In this document: piece after piece, positions 15,276-23,977 of the stretch
Position numbering within the stretch: the first letter of the stretch is position 1
Layout: each line of letters opens with the position of its first letter
Assembly (NCBI GenBank): GCA_037481615.1
Contig: JBBFLI010000002.1
Reading direction: 5' to 3' (one strand)
DNA from: SpSt-501 sp037481615
GTDB lineage: Bacteria > Desulfobacterota > Desulfobacteria > Desulfobacterales > SpSt-501
Length of the DNA stretch: 64,000 nucleotides
Notes under the pieces: generated by a model
Databases searched by the model: none
What the model was told of the DNA's origin: nothing
Seen by the model: only the letters and a program-made list of their open reading frames with translations
Position numbers and translations under genes: made by a program

Positions 15276-16307
15276 ATGAAAGCCGTCTATTTCGAAACCC
15301 ATGGGGAAAGCGAGGTTCTGCGTTACGGCGAGGTGCCCGATCCCCAGGCCGGCCCGGGCGAGGTGGTGGTCCGGGTCCGGGCCTGCGCCCTCAACTACCT
15401 CGACATCTGGGTGCGACGCGGCTGGCCGGGGCTCGAGCTGTCGATGCCTCACTGGTGCGGCGCGGACGTCGCTGGCGAGGTCGCCGCGACCGGCCCCGGC
15501 GTCGAAGGCTGGCCGGTCGGGACCCGCGTGGTCGTCGACCCGGGGATCAGCCTGACCGAAGACGAGTTCACGCGTCGCGGCGAAGATTCGGTCAGCCCCG
15601 GCTACCACATCCTGGGGGAGCATCGCCGCGGCGGGGCGGCGGAATTCGTCGCCGTTCCTGCACGCAACCTGCACCGGCTGCCCGAGGGCGTGGGCTATGC
15701 CGAGGCCGCGGCCCCGCTGCTCGTCGGTCTGACCGCCTGGCGTATGCTGATCCACCGCGCCGCGCTGCGACCGGCCGAGAGCGTGCTGGTCGTCGGCGCG
15801 GGCGGCGGGGTGAACACGATGGCGATTCAGATCGCGCGCCTCGCCGGCGCGCGCGTCTTCGTGGTCGCGGGCTCGGCCGACAAGGCGGCGGCCGCACGCG
15901 GACTCGGGGCCGAGGAGGTGTTCGACCGCACCCAGGGGGACTGGGTGCGGGAAGTGCTCGCGCGGACGGGGAAGCGCGGTGTGGACGTGGTCGTCGACAA
16001 CGTGGGACGGGCGACGCTCGCCTCGAGTCTCAAGGCCGTGGCCCGCGGCGGAAGGGTCGTCATCGTCGGCAACACGAGCGGGCCGCTGACCGAGATCGAT
16101 CTGCGCTTTCTCTTCGCCAAGCAGGTGAGCCTGATCGGCAGCACCATGGGCAGTCACGAGGACTTCCGCGTCGTGACCGGCCTGCTGTGGGCCGGCAAGC
16201 TCCGCCCGGTGATCGACCGCACCTTTCCCTTGCGCGAGGGGGTCGCGGCCTACCGCCGCCTGGAGGAGGGCCGGCATTTCGGGAAAATCGTCCTCCTGCC
16301 CGGGTGA
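15276..16307 (+). CDS. Zinc-type alcohol dehydrogenase / quinone oxidoreductase family (MDR)
   Basis: A 343-residue medium-chain dehydrogenase/reductase with an N-terminal GroES-like domain (ALNYLDIWVRRGWP; PHWCGADVAGEV) and a Rossmann domain with VLVVGAGGGVNTMAIQIARL. It lacks the four structural-zinc cysteines of classical alcohol dehydrogenases, so it is closer to NADPH:quinone reductase or enoyl-type reductases. The substrate cannot be told from sequence. AGGAGCAAGCGCC precedes the ATG. It is divergent from archease and convergent with an acyl-CoA dehydrogenase gene. Confidence 0.9.
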   Translation: MKAVYFETHGESEVLRYGEVPDPQAGPGEVVVRVRACALNYLDIWVRRGWPGLELSMPHWCGADVAGEVAATGPGVEGWPVGTRVVVDPGISLTEDEFTRRGEDSVSPGYHILGEHRRGGAAEFVAVPARNLHRLPEGVGYAEAAAPLLVGLTAWRMLIHRAALRPAESVLVVGAGGGVNTMAIQIARLAGARVFVVAGSADKAAAARGLGAEEVFDRTQGDWVREVLARTGKRGVDVVVDNVGRATLASSLKAVARGGRVVIVGNTSGPLTEIDLRFLFAKQVSLIGSTMGSHEDFRVVTGLLWAGKLRPVIDRTFPLREGVAAYRRLEEGRHFGKIVLLPG

Positions 16308-16318
16308 GGCCTGCGGCG

Positions 16319-17479
16319 TCAAGGCTCCTCAATCCCCGCCCCCCCGAGGGCCTCGCGGAAGATCACCCATTTCTGCACGTCCTGGGTCCCCTCCCCGAGG
16401 GAGGCGGCCCAGGCGTCGAGCGGGAAGGGGTGAATCGGGTGGTTCCGCAGAATGGAGGCCGCCCCGAAGAGATCCGCCGCCCAATGCGTCACCCGCCGCG
16501 CCGCATCGACCGCAAGGTACTTCGCCGCGGCCGCCGCCGCCCGGGACTCCGCCTCCCGGTCCGCCTCCCAGGCGGCCCGCCACACCATCATCCGGGCCGC
16601 CTCCAGGCGGGCATGGAGGTCGGCGGCCTCGAAGGCCTTGGCCTGGAAATCGAGCAGCCGAACCCCGAAGGCCCGCCGGCGCCGGCCGTGAGCCAGCGCG
16701 AGATCGAAGGCTCCCTGCGCCGTGCCCACGGCGATGGCGGCGATCGGCACCCGTGAGGCGGTGAAGACGGACAGCACCTGGGCCAGGCCGCGGCCGCACT
16801 CCCCGAGCAAGTGGTCCGCCGGAACGCGGACGGCGTCGAACTCGAGCCGGGTCAGGTCCGAGGGCGACCAGGCGGACTTGGCGAGCGGCCGGCGGCGGAC
16901 CCCCGGCGCGTTCAAGTCCACGAGGAACATGGAGAGGCCCCGTTTGCGCGGGGCCCCGGGGTCGGTGACCGCGGTCACGACCGCGAAATCGGCGATCGCG
17001 CCGTTGGTCACGTAAGCCTTGGCGCCCGAGAGCCGGAAACCCCCGCTCTCCGGCTCCGCCACCAGGCGGATCGCCGCGGCGTCGCTCCCGGCGTGCGCCT
17101 CGGTGTTCGCCAGGCAGAGAACCGTCCCCCCGGCGGCCGCCGCCGGCCCGTAGCGTTTCTGCAGCCGTGGGGACCCGAAACGCGACAGCGCCGTGAGGGC
17201 GAGGCCCGCGTGGGCGAGTGCCGCGATCGCCGCCCCTGCGGCGACCCGCGCGAACTCCTCGAAGAGCACGCACTCGCGCAGCGCCCCCCGACGCACGAGC
17301 CGGCCCCCCTCCCACCCATACGCATAGGCCCCCGCTTCGCCCAGGTGGGCGAAGAAACGGCGATCGAGAAGACCCGCCGACCGCCAGGCCGCAAGGGCCT
17401 GCGCGAAAGGGCCGCGGGTGAGGAAGCGGCGGAAACGATCCCGCTCGCGGGCCAGATCTTCCGGCAGTGCGAAATCCAT
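16319..17479 (-). CDS. Acyl-CoA dehydrogenase family protein
   Basis: A 386-residue FAD enzyme oxidising an acyl-CoA to an enoyl-CoA. Motifs include LANTEAHAGSDAAAI (FAD and substrate region), GAKAYVTNGAIADFAVV, RRRAFGVRLLDFQ, and the C-terminal SLGEGTQDVQKWVI, where the Glu of GEGT matches the usual catalytic base. The N-terminal domain is somewhat divergent. The ATG at 17479 was chosen since upstream in-frame sequence is Arg/Pro-rich and lacks helix pattern. It stands alone, convergent with the dehydrogenase gene; the electron-transfer flavoprotein is not in the window. Confidence 0.93.
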   Translation of the reverse strand: MDFALPEDLARERDRFRRFLTRGPFAQALAAWRSAGLLDRRFFAHLGEAGAYAYGWEGGRLVRRGALRECVLFEEFARVAAGAAIAALAHAGLALTALSRFGSPRLQKRYGPAAAAGGTVLCLANTEAHAGSDAAAIRLVAEPESGGFRLSGAKAYVTNGAIADFAVVTAVTDPGAPRKRGLSMFLVDLNAPGVRRRPLAKSAWSPSDLTRLEFDAVRVPADHLLGECGRGLAQVLSVFTASRVPIAAIAVGTAQGAFDLALAHGRRRRAFGVRLLDFQAKAFEAADLHARLEAARMMVWRAAWEADREAESRAAAAAAKYLAVDAARRVTHWAADLFGAASILRNHPIHPFPLDAWAASLGEGTQDVQKWVIFREALGGAGIEEP

Positions 17480-17788
17480 ACATCCCCCTCTCCGCGCTCC
17501 GGGACGAGGCGGCTCCGCCCGGGTCCGCGCCCCCGTCTTCCGGCCGGCTCGGCGCATCCGCGGGCGGTTTCGCACCCCTGTAGAGCACCGGCGCTGAAAA
17601 CACAAGAATTGATGAACGGCGTTCCGAAAATGGGTGTGCCTTGAACTCGGCGCCGACCTGGGCTAATCTGCAAGTCGCCGGCCTGCGACAGCCGCGATGA
17701 GGGCGGGGAGACCCCGCGCAGCGTCGCCCGCGCCGGCCGGCAACCGGCGACCTGCGGAACGGAAGCGCTTACGGAAGGGGGAGACGCC
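17480..17788. other. Divergent intergenic region of about 310 bases
   Basis: It separates the acyl-CoA dehydrogenase (leftward) from khpA (rightward). No gene is seen. A sigma-70-type promoter for khpA is proposed at 17641-17669; nothing clear was found for the leftward gene. Confidence 0.6.
17641..17669 (+). promoter_or_regulatory. Candidate promoter for khpA
   Basis: TTGAAC (17641-17646), a 17-base spacer and TAATCT (17664-17669). It would give a leader of about 110 bases before khpA. Confidence 0.45.
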
Positions 17789-18019
17789 ATGAAAGAGCTG
17801 ATCGAGTACATCGCCAAGGCCCTGGTCGACCACCCGGAGCAGGTGAGCGTGCATGTTCTCGAGGGCAGCCAGGCGACCGTTCTCGAGCTGAGCGTCGCCA
17901 AGGCGGACCTCGGCAAGGTCATCGGCAAGCAGGGCAGAACCGCCAAGGCCATCCGCACCATCCTCGGGGCGGCGGCGGCGAAGGAAAAAAAACGCGCCGT
18001 CCTGGAAATCGTGGAGTAG
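17789..18019 (+). CDS. khpA: KH-domain RNA-binding protein KhpA
   Basis: A 76-residue protein consisting of one type II KH domain: MKELIEYIAKALVDHPEQV at the start, an IGKQGRTAKAIR loop (GxxG) near residue 50, and a final IVE. KhpA binds RNA, often with KhpB/Jag, and influences division and cell-wall genes. In many bacteria khpA lies between rpsP and rimM; here it is alone upstream of the dehydrogenase operon. A GGAAGGGGGAG ribosome site precedes the ATG. Confidence 0.95.
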   Translation: MKELIEYIAKALVDHPEQVSVHVLEGSQATVLELSVAKADLGKVIGKQGRTAKAIRTILGAAAAKEKKRAVLEIVE

Positions 18020-18100
18020 AATGGAGCAAAAGGCCCCGTTCACGCTCCGGCGCACCCTCGACTCGGCCGTACCCTCCGCAGGCGATCTCTCCGCCGTCCC

Positions 18101-18130
18101 TTGACGGGGCGGAAGGCGGTCCCATATTCA
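18101..18130 (+). promoter_or_regulatory. Candidate promoter for the pyruvate dehydrogenase operon
   Basis: TTGACG (18101-18106), then ATATTCA starting at 18124, giving -10 options CATATT (16-base spacer) or TATTCA (18-base spacer). It lies about 60 bases upstream of pdhA. Confidence 0.45.
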
Positions 18131-18190
18131 CCGCACGGCGCGGCACGCCGCCCGCTGGGAATCTCGATCCCGTCCGCCAAAGGAGGGCCG

Positions 18191-19297
18191 ATGCCCCGAG
18201 CCCGGATCGAACTGCCCGAAACGATCGCCTCCCTCACCATCCTCGACGAGGAGGGCCGTCTCGACCGCGAGCTCGAGCCGCGCATTGACGAGGGTCTTCT
18301 CCTCCGCCTGCACCGGGCGATGCTGCTCGCCCGCCGCTTCGACGAGCGCCTTCTCAGCCTCCAGCGCCAGGGCCGCATCGGGACCTTTCCCCCGAGCTCG
18401 GGCCAGGAGGCCGCCCATCTCGGAGCCGCGGCGGTGCTCGATCCGCAGGACTGGATGGTGCCCGCTTTCCGCGAGCTCGCCGCGGAGATCTGGCGCGGGC
18501 GGAGCCTCGAGAGCATCCTGCTCTACAACGCCGGGTTCAACGAGGGGGCGCGCATCCCGCCGGAGCGGAACGATCTGCCGATCTCCATCCCCGTCGGCTC
18601 GCAGATCCTGCACGCCGTCGGCATCGCCTGGGCCCTGCGTTACCGCCGGACCGACCGGTTGGCGATGGTCTTCTTCGGCGACGGGGCGACCTCCCAGGGC
18701 GACTTTCACGAGGGGCTCAACTTCGCCGGGGTCTTTTCGCTTCCGGTCGTGTTCGTCTGCCAGAACAACCAGTGGGCGATCTCCGTTCCCCGCTCCCGCC
18801 AGACCCGATCCCGCACGCTCGCCCAGAAGGCTCTGGCTTACGGGATCCACGGCATCCAGGTCGACGGCAACGACCTGCTCGCCGTGTACGCCGCCGCCGC
18901 GGAAGCGGTTGCGCGAGCCCGTGCCGGGGGGGGCGCGACCCTGATCGAGTGCGTCACCTACCGCCTCTCCGTGCACACCACCGCCGACGACCCCCGCCGC
19001 TACCGCACCGAGGAAGAGGTCGAAGCCTGGCGCCGGCGGGACCCGCTTTCCCGCTTTCAGAAGTATCTCGTCGACCGGGGGCTCCTTTCCGAGGAGAAGA
19101 TCCGCGAAAGCGAAGAGGAGATCGCGCGCGAGATCCAGCGAGCGGTCGAGCACGCCGAGGAAGAGATGAAGAAGCTCGGGGACCCCCTCGCCCTCTTCGA
19201 CCACCTCTGGGCCGAAATGCCCGACTCGCTCCGCGAACAGCGCGAGGAGTTCATCGCCCATCTGGCGGCCCGCAAGGGGGAGAACGCCCATGGCTAA
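18191..19297 (+). CDS. pdhA: Pyruvate (2-oxo acid) dehydrogenase E1 component, alpha subunit
   Basis: A 368-residue thiamine-diphosphate enzyme subunit that decarboxylates a 2-oxo acid and acylates lipoyl-E2. Seen: RRFDERLLSLQRQGRIGTFP, PSSGQEAAHLGAA, the ThDP/Mg motif GDGATSQGDFHEGLNFAG with NNQWAISVPR, and the phosphorylation-loop region YRLSVHTTADDP. The overall form is closest to Bacillus-type PdhA. The start at 18191 has AGGAGGGCCG just upstream. It overlaps pdhB by 8 bases. It could instead serve branched-chain 2-oxo acids, since family assignments of E1 are hard to separate by eye. Confidence 0.92.
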   Translation: MPRARIELPETIASLTILDEEGRLDRELEPRIDEGLLLRLHRAMLLARRFDERLLSLQRQGRIGTFPPSSGQEAAHLGAAAVLDPQDWMVPAFRELAAEIWRGRSLESILLYNAGFNEGARIPPERNDLPISIPVGSQILHAVGIAWALRYRRTDRLAMVFFGDGATSQGDFHEGLNFAGVFSLPVVFVCQNNQWAISVPRSRQTRSRTLAQKALAYGIHGIQVDGNDLLAVYAAAAEAVARARAGGGATLIECVTYRLSVHTTADDPRRYRTEEEVEAWRRRDPLSRFQKYLVDRGLLSEEKIRESEEEIAREIQRAVEHAEEEMKKLGDPLALFDHLWAEMPDSLREQREEFIAHLAARKGENAHG

Positions 19298-20273
19298 GCT
19301 GAACATGGTCCAGGCCCTGAACCTCGCCCTCCGGCAGGAGATGGAGCGGGACGACCGGGTCATCGTGCTCGGGGAGGATGTCGGCCGCGACGGCGGGGTC
19401 TTCCGCGTGACCGAGGGGCTGATCGAGCGCTTCGGCGAGGAGCGCGTCGTGGACACGCCGCTCGCCGAGTCGGCGATCGTCGGCGCTTCGATCGGCATGG
19501 CCGTGGCCGGGCTGCGCCCGGTCTGCGAGATCCAGTTCGACGGCTTCACCTACTACGCCATGCACCAGATCGAGTCCCACGCGACCCGCCTGCGCTGGCG
19601 CTCCCAGGGCCGCTTCGCGGTTCCCCTGGTCGTCCGGGCGCCTTACGGCGGCGGCGTGCGCGCTCTCGAACACCACTCGGAGAGCCGCGAAGCCCTCTGG
19701 GCCCACCTGCCCGGGCTGAAGACGGTGATCCCCTCGGGACCCCGCAACGCGCGCGCCCTGCTGCTGAGCGCGATCCGCGACCCCGACCCCGTGATGTTCT
19801 TCGAGCCCAAGGCCCTCTACCGCGCCTTCCGCGAGGAGGTCCCCGAGGAAGAGGAAACCTTTCCCCTCGGCCGCTCGCGGATCGCCCGCGAAGGCTCCGA
19901 CCTCACCCTCGTCGCCTACGGGGCGATGCTGCGCCCGACGCTCGAGGCGGCCGAGGAACTCAAGCGCTCGCGGGGCGCCGAGGCCGAGGTGATCGATCTG
20001 CTCACGATCTCGCCCCTGGACGACGCGCTGCTCGTCGCCTCCGCCCGCAAGACGGGACGGGTGGCCGTGGTGCACGAAGCCCCCCGGAGCTTCGGGCCGG
20101 GAGCCGAGATCGTGGCCCGTCTCGTGGAAAAGGCCTTCTATCACCTCGAGGCGCCCGTTGCGCGGGTGACGGGCTACGACGTGATCATCCCCCTCTTCAG
20201 CCGCGAGCGCTATTACCTGCCCGATGTCCCGCGCATCCTGCAGGCGGCGCAAAGGCTCCTGGAAGCGCCCTGA
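19290..20273 (+). CDS. pdhB: Pyruvate (2-oxo acid) dehydrogenase E1 component, beta subunit
   Basis: A 327-residue partner of the alpha subunit. Typical features: VQALNLALRQEMERDDRVIVLGEDVG, the DTPLAESAIVGASIGMAVAGLRPV segment, QIESHATRLRWRS, RAPYGGGVRALEHHSES, and a C-terminal transketolase-like domain with GYDVIIPLFSRE. It forms the active-site cleft for ThDP with PdhA. The ATG overlaps the pdhA end by 8 bases, indicating translational coupling; pdhC begins 29 bases later. Confidence 0.94.
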   Translation: MAKLNMVQALNLALRQEMERDDRVIVLGEDVGRDGGVFRVTEGLIERFGEERVVDTPLAESAIVGASIGMAVAGLRPVCEIQFDGFTYYAMHQIESHATRLRWRSQGRFAVPLVVRAPYGGGVRALEHHSESREALWAHLPGLKTVIPSGPRNARALLLSAIRDPDPVMFFEPKALYRAFREEVPEEEETFPLGRSRIAREGSDLTLVAYGAMLRPTLEAAEELKRSRGAEAEVIDLLTISPLDDALLVASARKTGRVAVVHEAPRSFGPGAEIVARLVEKAFYHLEAPVARVTGYDVIIPLFSRERYYLPDVPRILQAAQRLLEAP

Positions 20274-20302
20274 ACCGGAAGAAAGGAGAAAGCGCCGGCG
20301 CC

Positions 20303-21589
20303 ATGATCCGCGAATTCAAACTGCCCGACCTCGGCGAAGGTGTCCACGAGGGGGAAATCCTCGCCGTCCGCGTGGCCGTGGGACAGGCCGTGCGCGAGGG
20401 GGATATTCTCCTCGAGGTCGAAACCGACAAGGCGGCCGTCGAGATTCCCTCCCCGTTCACCGGCACGGTGGCCGAGATCCGGGTCCGGGCGGGCCAGACG
20501 GTGCGCGTGGGCGAGGTCCTGGTCACCGTCGAGACCGGGGAGGCGCCGGCGCGGGGCGAACCGGCGCCGCCGGCCGCCGGGGAGAAAACCCTGGAGAGGC
20601 CCGCGGCGTCCACCGCCGCGCCCGCGGGCCCCCGCCGCGGACCGGTGCCCGCCTCGCCGGCGACACGGCGGCTCGCCCGGGAACTCGGGGTCGATCTCGC
20701 GCAGGTCCCCGCGAGCGGGCCGGCCGGCCTGGTCACGGCGGAAGACGTGCGCCGATTTGCCGCGCAGCGCCGGCCCGACACGGCGCCGCCCGGAGTCGAA
20801 CGGCCTGCGCCCCCCCCCGCCCCCCCCGCTTCCGCCGAACAGGAGGATGTCCTGCCGGACTTCTCCCGCTGGGGGCCGGTCGAGCACATCCCCTTCCGCT
20901 CGCTCCGGCGGGCGACGGCGCGCCGGATGTCGCTCTCCTGGTCGCGCATCCCCCACGTGACGAGCCTCGAGATGGTCGATGTGACCCGGCTGGAGGCCTT
21001 CCGCAAAAAGCACAAGGCTCAGGTGGAGGCTTTCGGCGGCCGGCTCACGCTCACCGTCTTCGCCCTCAAGGCGGCCGCATCCGTGCTCAAGAGCCACCCG
21101 CGGATCAACGCCTCGCTCGACGAGGCGGCCGGGGAGATCGTGCTCAAGAAGCACTACCACCTGGGGGTCGCCGTCAACACGGAGGAGGGGCTCGTCGTCC
21201 CCGTGGTGCGCGATGTCGACAACAAGAGCCTCAAGGAGATCGCCGTCGAACTGAAGGGGCTCGTCGAGCGCGCCCACGCCCGCAAGCTCACGCGCGAGGA
21301 ACTCCAGGGCGGGACCTTCACCCTGACCAACGCCGGAGCCCTCGGCGGCTGGAGTTTCACCCCGCTCATCCAGTATCCCCAGGCGGCGATCCTCGGGCTG
21401 GGCGAGGCGCGCCTCGAGCCCGTGGTCGTCTCCGGGGGCGAACGCCCGCGCCTGGCGGCCAGGCTCCGGATGCCCGTCGTGCTGAGCATCGACCACCGGC
21501 TGCTCGACGGCGCCGACGCCGCGGGCTTCCTGAAGGACTTCCGGCGGATCCTCGAGGACCCCGACGAACTGCTGCTCTCGCTCGTCTAA
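20303..21589 (+). CDS. pdhC: Dihydrolipoamide acyltransferase E2 component
   Basis: A 428-residue E2. Domain order: one lipoyl domain (residues 1-78, lipoylated Lys in VETDKAAVEIP), an Ala/Pro linker, a peripheral-subunit-binding domain (PASPATRRLARELGVDL; TAEDVRRFA near residues 118-155), a second Pro-rich linker, and the catalytic domain with GGTFTLTNAGALGGWSFTPL and the active-site motif SIDHRLLDGADAAGFL. It moves the acyl group to CoA and forms the core of the complex. AAAGGAGAAAG lies about 13 bases before the ATG. Confidence 0.95.
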   Translation: MIREFKLPDLGEGVHEGEILAVRVAVGQAVREGDILLEVETDKAAVEIPSPFTGTVAEIRVRAGQTVRVGEVLVTVETGEAPARGEPAPPAAGEKTLERPAASTAAPAGPRRGPVPASPATRRLARELGVDLAQVPASGPAGLVTAEDVRRFAAQRRPDTAPPGVERPAPPPAPPASAEQEDVLPDFSRWGPVEHIPFRSLRRATARRMSLSWSRIPHVTSLEMVDVTRLEAFRKKHKAQVEAFGGRLTLTVFALKAAASVLKSHPRINASLDEAAGEIVLKKHYHLGVAVNTEEGLVVPVVRDVDNKSLKEIAVELKGLVERAHARKLTREELQGGTFTLTNAGALGGWSFTPLIQYPQAAILGLGEARLEPVVVSGGERPRLAARLRMPVVLSIDHRLLDGADAAGFLKDFRRILEDPDELLLSLV

Positions 21590-21620
21590 CCGCGTCATCC
21601 GCAACGAAAGGGGACCGCGC

Positions 21621-23057
21621 ATGGTCATGGGGGAGTTGAGCCAGGAGACGGAAGTTCTGGTGATCGGGGGCGGACCCGGGGGCTACGCGGCGGCCTTCCG
21701 CGCGGCCGATCTCGGCCTCGAGGTGACGCTCGTGGACACGGCGCCCCGGCCGGGAGGGGTTTGCCTCTACCGGGGCTGCATCCCCTCGAAGACCTTTCTG
21801 CACCTGGCCGAACTCGTCCTGGACGCGGCCGCCGCCGCCGGCCGGGGGGTCACCTTCGGCGCCCCGAAAATCGACCTCGAGGGGCTCAGGCGTTGGAAAT
21901 CCCGGGTGATCGAAAAAATGGCCGGGGGGCTCGCCGCCCTCGCCCAGCGCCGCAACGTGCAGCTCATCCAGGGGCGCGCGGAGTTCGAATCCTCGGAGTC
22001 CGTGATCCTGCACGAGGCCGAAATCCGCCGCATCCGCTTCCGCCACGCGGTGATCGCCGTTGGGTCGCGGCCGATCGCGCTGCCGGGGGCGGAGTTCCGG
22101 CCCGGAGGCCGGATCATGAGCTCGACCGGGGCGCTCGCCCTGGCCGACATCCCCGAATCGCTCCTCGTGATCGGCGGCGGCTACGTCGGGCTCGAGCTGG
22201 GGATGGTCTACGCCGCCTTCGGCTCCCGCGTGACGCTCGTCGAGCAGCACGAGCGGATCCTCCCCGGGATCGACCGCGATCTCGTCGAACCGCTTCTCGA
22301 GCGGTTGCAGAAGCTGTTCGCCGCGCTGCACTTCCGGACCCGGGTGCTCGAACTCGGGGAGGACGACCACGGCGTGCGGGCGCGTCTGGCGGGGGAAGCC
22401 GGGGAGTTCGCAGAGCGCTTTTCGCGCGCCCTCGTCGCCGTCGGGCGCCGACCGGCCACCGACGGGCTGGGGCTGGAGAGGACCCGGGTCGAGCGCGACG
22501 CGCGCGGCTTCATCGTCGTCGATGCGCGGATGGCGACCGCCGACCCGCGGATCTCGGCCGTGGGCGATGCCGTCGGGGGCCAGATGCTCGCCCACAAGGC
22601 GAGTGCCGAAGGCAAGGTGGCCGCCGAGGCGATCGCGGGGAAGCCCGCACGCTTCGACGCCCGCGCCGTGCCGGCCGTCGTCTACACCGACCCGCAGGTC
22701 GCCTGGTGCGGGCTGACCGAGGAAGAGGCCCGCCGCCTCGGCATCGAGGTGCGCGTGACCCGCTTCCCGTGGCGTTTCTCCGGCCGCGCCGTGACCCTGG
22801 GGGCCCCCGAGGGGGTGACCAAGCTGATCGCCGAGCCCGGATCCGGCCGCATTCTCGGCATGGGCGTCTGCGGCCGCCAGGCCGAGGGGCTGATCGCCGA
22901 AGGCGTGCTGGCCGTCGAGATGGGGGCGCTCGCCGAGGATCTCGCCGCCATCCTGCACCCCCACCCGACGCTTTCCGAAACCGAGGGCGAGGCGGCGGAG
23001 CTCTTTTTCGGCAACGCGATCCACCTGCTCGCGAAAACGCCGTCCCCTCCCCCTTGA
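21621..23057 (+). CDS. lpdA: Dihydrolipoyl dehydrogenase E3 component
   Basis: A 478-residue flavoprotein disulfide reductase that re-oxidises dihydrolipoamide with NAD+. Seen: the FAD motif VIGGGPGGYAAAFRAADLG, redox-active cysteines in GGVCLYRGCIPSKTFLH (C-x4-C), the NAD motif VIGGGYVGLELG, and the C-terminal catalytic His-Glu dyad in HPHPTLSETEGEA. It completes the four-gene complex, so the operon can act alone. The slightly unusual LYR between the cysteines (often LNV) does not affect catalytic residues. Confidence 0.95.
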   Translation: MVMGELSQETEVLVIGGGPGGYAAAFRAADLGLEVTLVDTAPRPGGVCLYRGCIPSKTFLHLAELVLDAAAAAGRGVTFGAPKIDLEGLRRWKSRVIEKMAGGLAALAQRRNVQLIQGRAEFESSESVILHEAEIRRIRFRHAVIAVGSRPIALPGAEFRPGGRIMSSTGALALADIPESLLVIGGGYVGLELGMVYAAFGSRVTLVEQHERILPGIDRDLVEPLLERLQKLFAALHFRTRVLELGEDDHGVRARLAGEAGEFAERFSRALVAVGRRPATDGLGLERTRVERDARGFIVVDARMATADPRISAVGDAVGGQMLAHKASAEGKVAAEAIAGKPARFDARAVPAVVYTDPQVAWCGLTEEEARRLGIEVRVTRFPWRFSGRAVTLGAPEGVTKLIAEPGSGRILGMGVCGRQAEGLIAEGVLAVEMGALAEDLAAILHPHPTLSETEGEAAELFFGNAIHLLAKTPSPPP

Positions 23058-23070
23058 ACCCGCTGCGGCA

Positions 23071-23556
23071 TCAGCGCAGGTAGCGCGCGATCCAGGCGTC
23101 GTTCACCTGCACCGCCGTCACCTCGCCGCGGGCGCATTCCTCCCCCGCAGCCGACAGGCGGATCTCGATCACCGCCCGGCGCCCCTCGAGCGCCTTCACC
23201 CGGCCCCGCAGCTCGAGCTCGGCCTCGAGCGGCGTGGGTCGGAGGTAATCGACGCGCAGGGAGGCGGTGACGAAGCGCACCGGGGGATCGGAGCCCGGCG
23301 GGCGCCCCTCCGCCTTGAGTTTCGCCGCCGCGGCCGTTCCCGTGCCGTGGCAGTCGATCAGGGAGGCGATCAGCCCCCCGTAGACATAGCCCGGCAACGC
23401 CGTGTGGTAGGGCTGCGGCCGGAAGCGGCACACGCTCTCCTCGCCCTCCCAGAAGCTGCGGATCTTCAGCCCCCGGGGGTTGAGTCGGCCGCAGCCGTAA
23501 CAGTGGCTGAACGCCTCGGAGTAGAAATCCTGGAACGCCTGGGGTTCTTCCGGCAC
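23071..23556 (-). CDS. PaaI-type hotdog thioesterase
   Basis: A 161-residue hotdog-fold protein. N-terminal CYGCGRLNPRGLKI, PGYVYGGLIASLIDCHGTGTA (the HGG-type helix, here YGG) and VRFVTASLRVDYLRPTPLEAELELRG are typical of acyl-CoA thioesterases of the PaaI/YiiD group. It may hydrolyse misprimed or surplus acyl-CoA. It is convergent with lpdA and 7 bases downstream of the dodecin gene, so probably cotranscribed with it. Substrate unknown. Confidence 0.88.
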   Translation of the reverse strand: MPEEPQAFQDFYSEAFSHCYGCGRLNPRGLKIRSFWEGEESVCRFRPQPYHTALPGYVYGGLIASLIDCHGTGTAAAAKLKAEGRPPGSDPPVRFVTASLRVDYLRPTPLEAELELRGRVKALEGRRAVIEIRLSAAGEECARGEVTAVQVNDAWIARYLR

Positions 23557-23563
23557 GGCCGGC

Positions 23564-23779
23564 TCAATCCTCCTTCTGGTACTTGAAGGAAAGGCTGACG
23601 CGGGCGCGGTAGGCGACGACCTTTCCTTTCTCGATTTTCATGTCGAGCTTGGTGATCTCGGCCACGCGCAGGTCGCGAAGCGAGCGCGAGGCGGTCTCGA
23701 CCGCTTGACGGGCGGCATCCTCCCAGGAAGTGGGGCTCGTTCCGACGAGTTCGATGATCTTGTAGACGCTCTCGGCCAT
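23564..23779 (-). CDS. Dodecin family flavin-binding protein
   Basis: A 71-residue protein that forms hollow dodecamers storing riboflavin, FMN or related flavins. Typical features are VYKIIELVGTSPTSWEDAA, the conserved RDLRVAEITKLDMKIE and the strand ending VSLSFKYQKED. AAAGGAGGACCCC precedes the ATG. Given the many flavoproteins in the window a flavin-buffer role makes sense. Confidence 0.94.
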   Translation of the reverse strand: MAESVYKIIELVGTSPTSWEDAARQAVETASRSLRDLRVAEITKLDMKIEKGKVVAYRARVSLSFKYQKED

Positions 23780-23926
23780 GGGGTCCTCCTTTCCCGAAAC
23801 GACTCGGGGGTGCGAGGGGTTGGGGGAGTAACCGCGCTCAGCCGGGGACGGCGGCGCGGGGAAAGGCCGAAAATCGTCTGCCGGCCGCTTGCACCTCCCG
23901 CGAGCCCGGCCGCGGGGGGAAGGGGG

Positions 23927-23947
23927 CCGCTATCCGGCGCATAGCGG
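23927..23947 (-). terminator. Possible terminator hairpin
   Basis: Perfect 7-bp arms CCGCTAT (23927-23933) and ATAGCGG (23941-23947), about 30 bases downstream of the papain-like gene's stop on the minus strand; no strong T-run follows. Confidence 0.45.
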
Positions 23948-23977
23948 AAAGCGGCCCGGCGAGTCAAGCCGGCGCCG

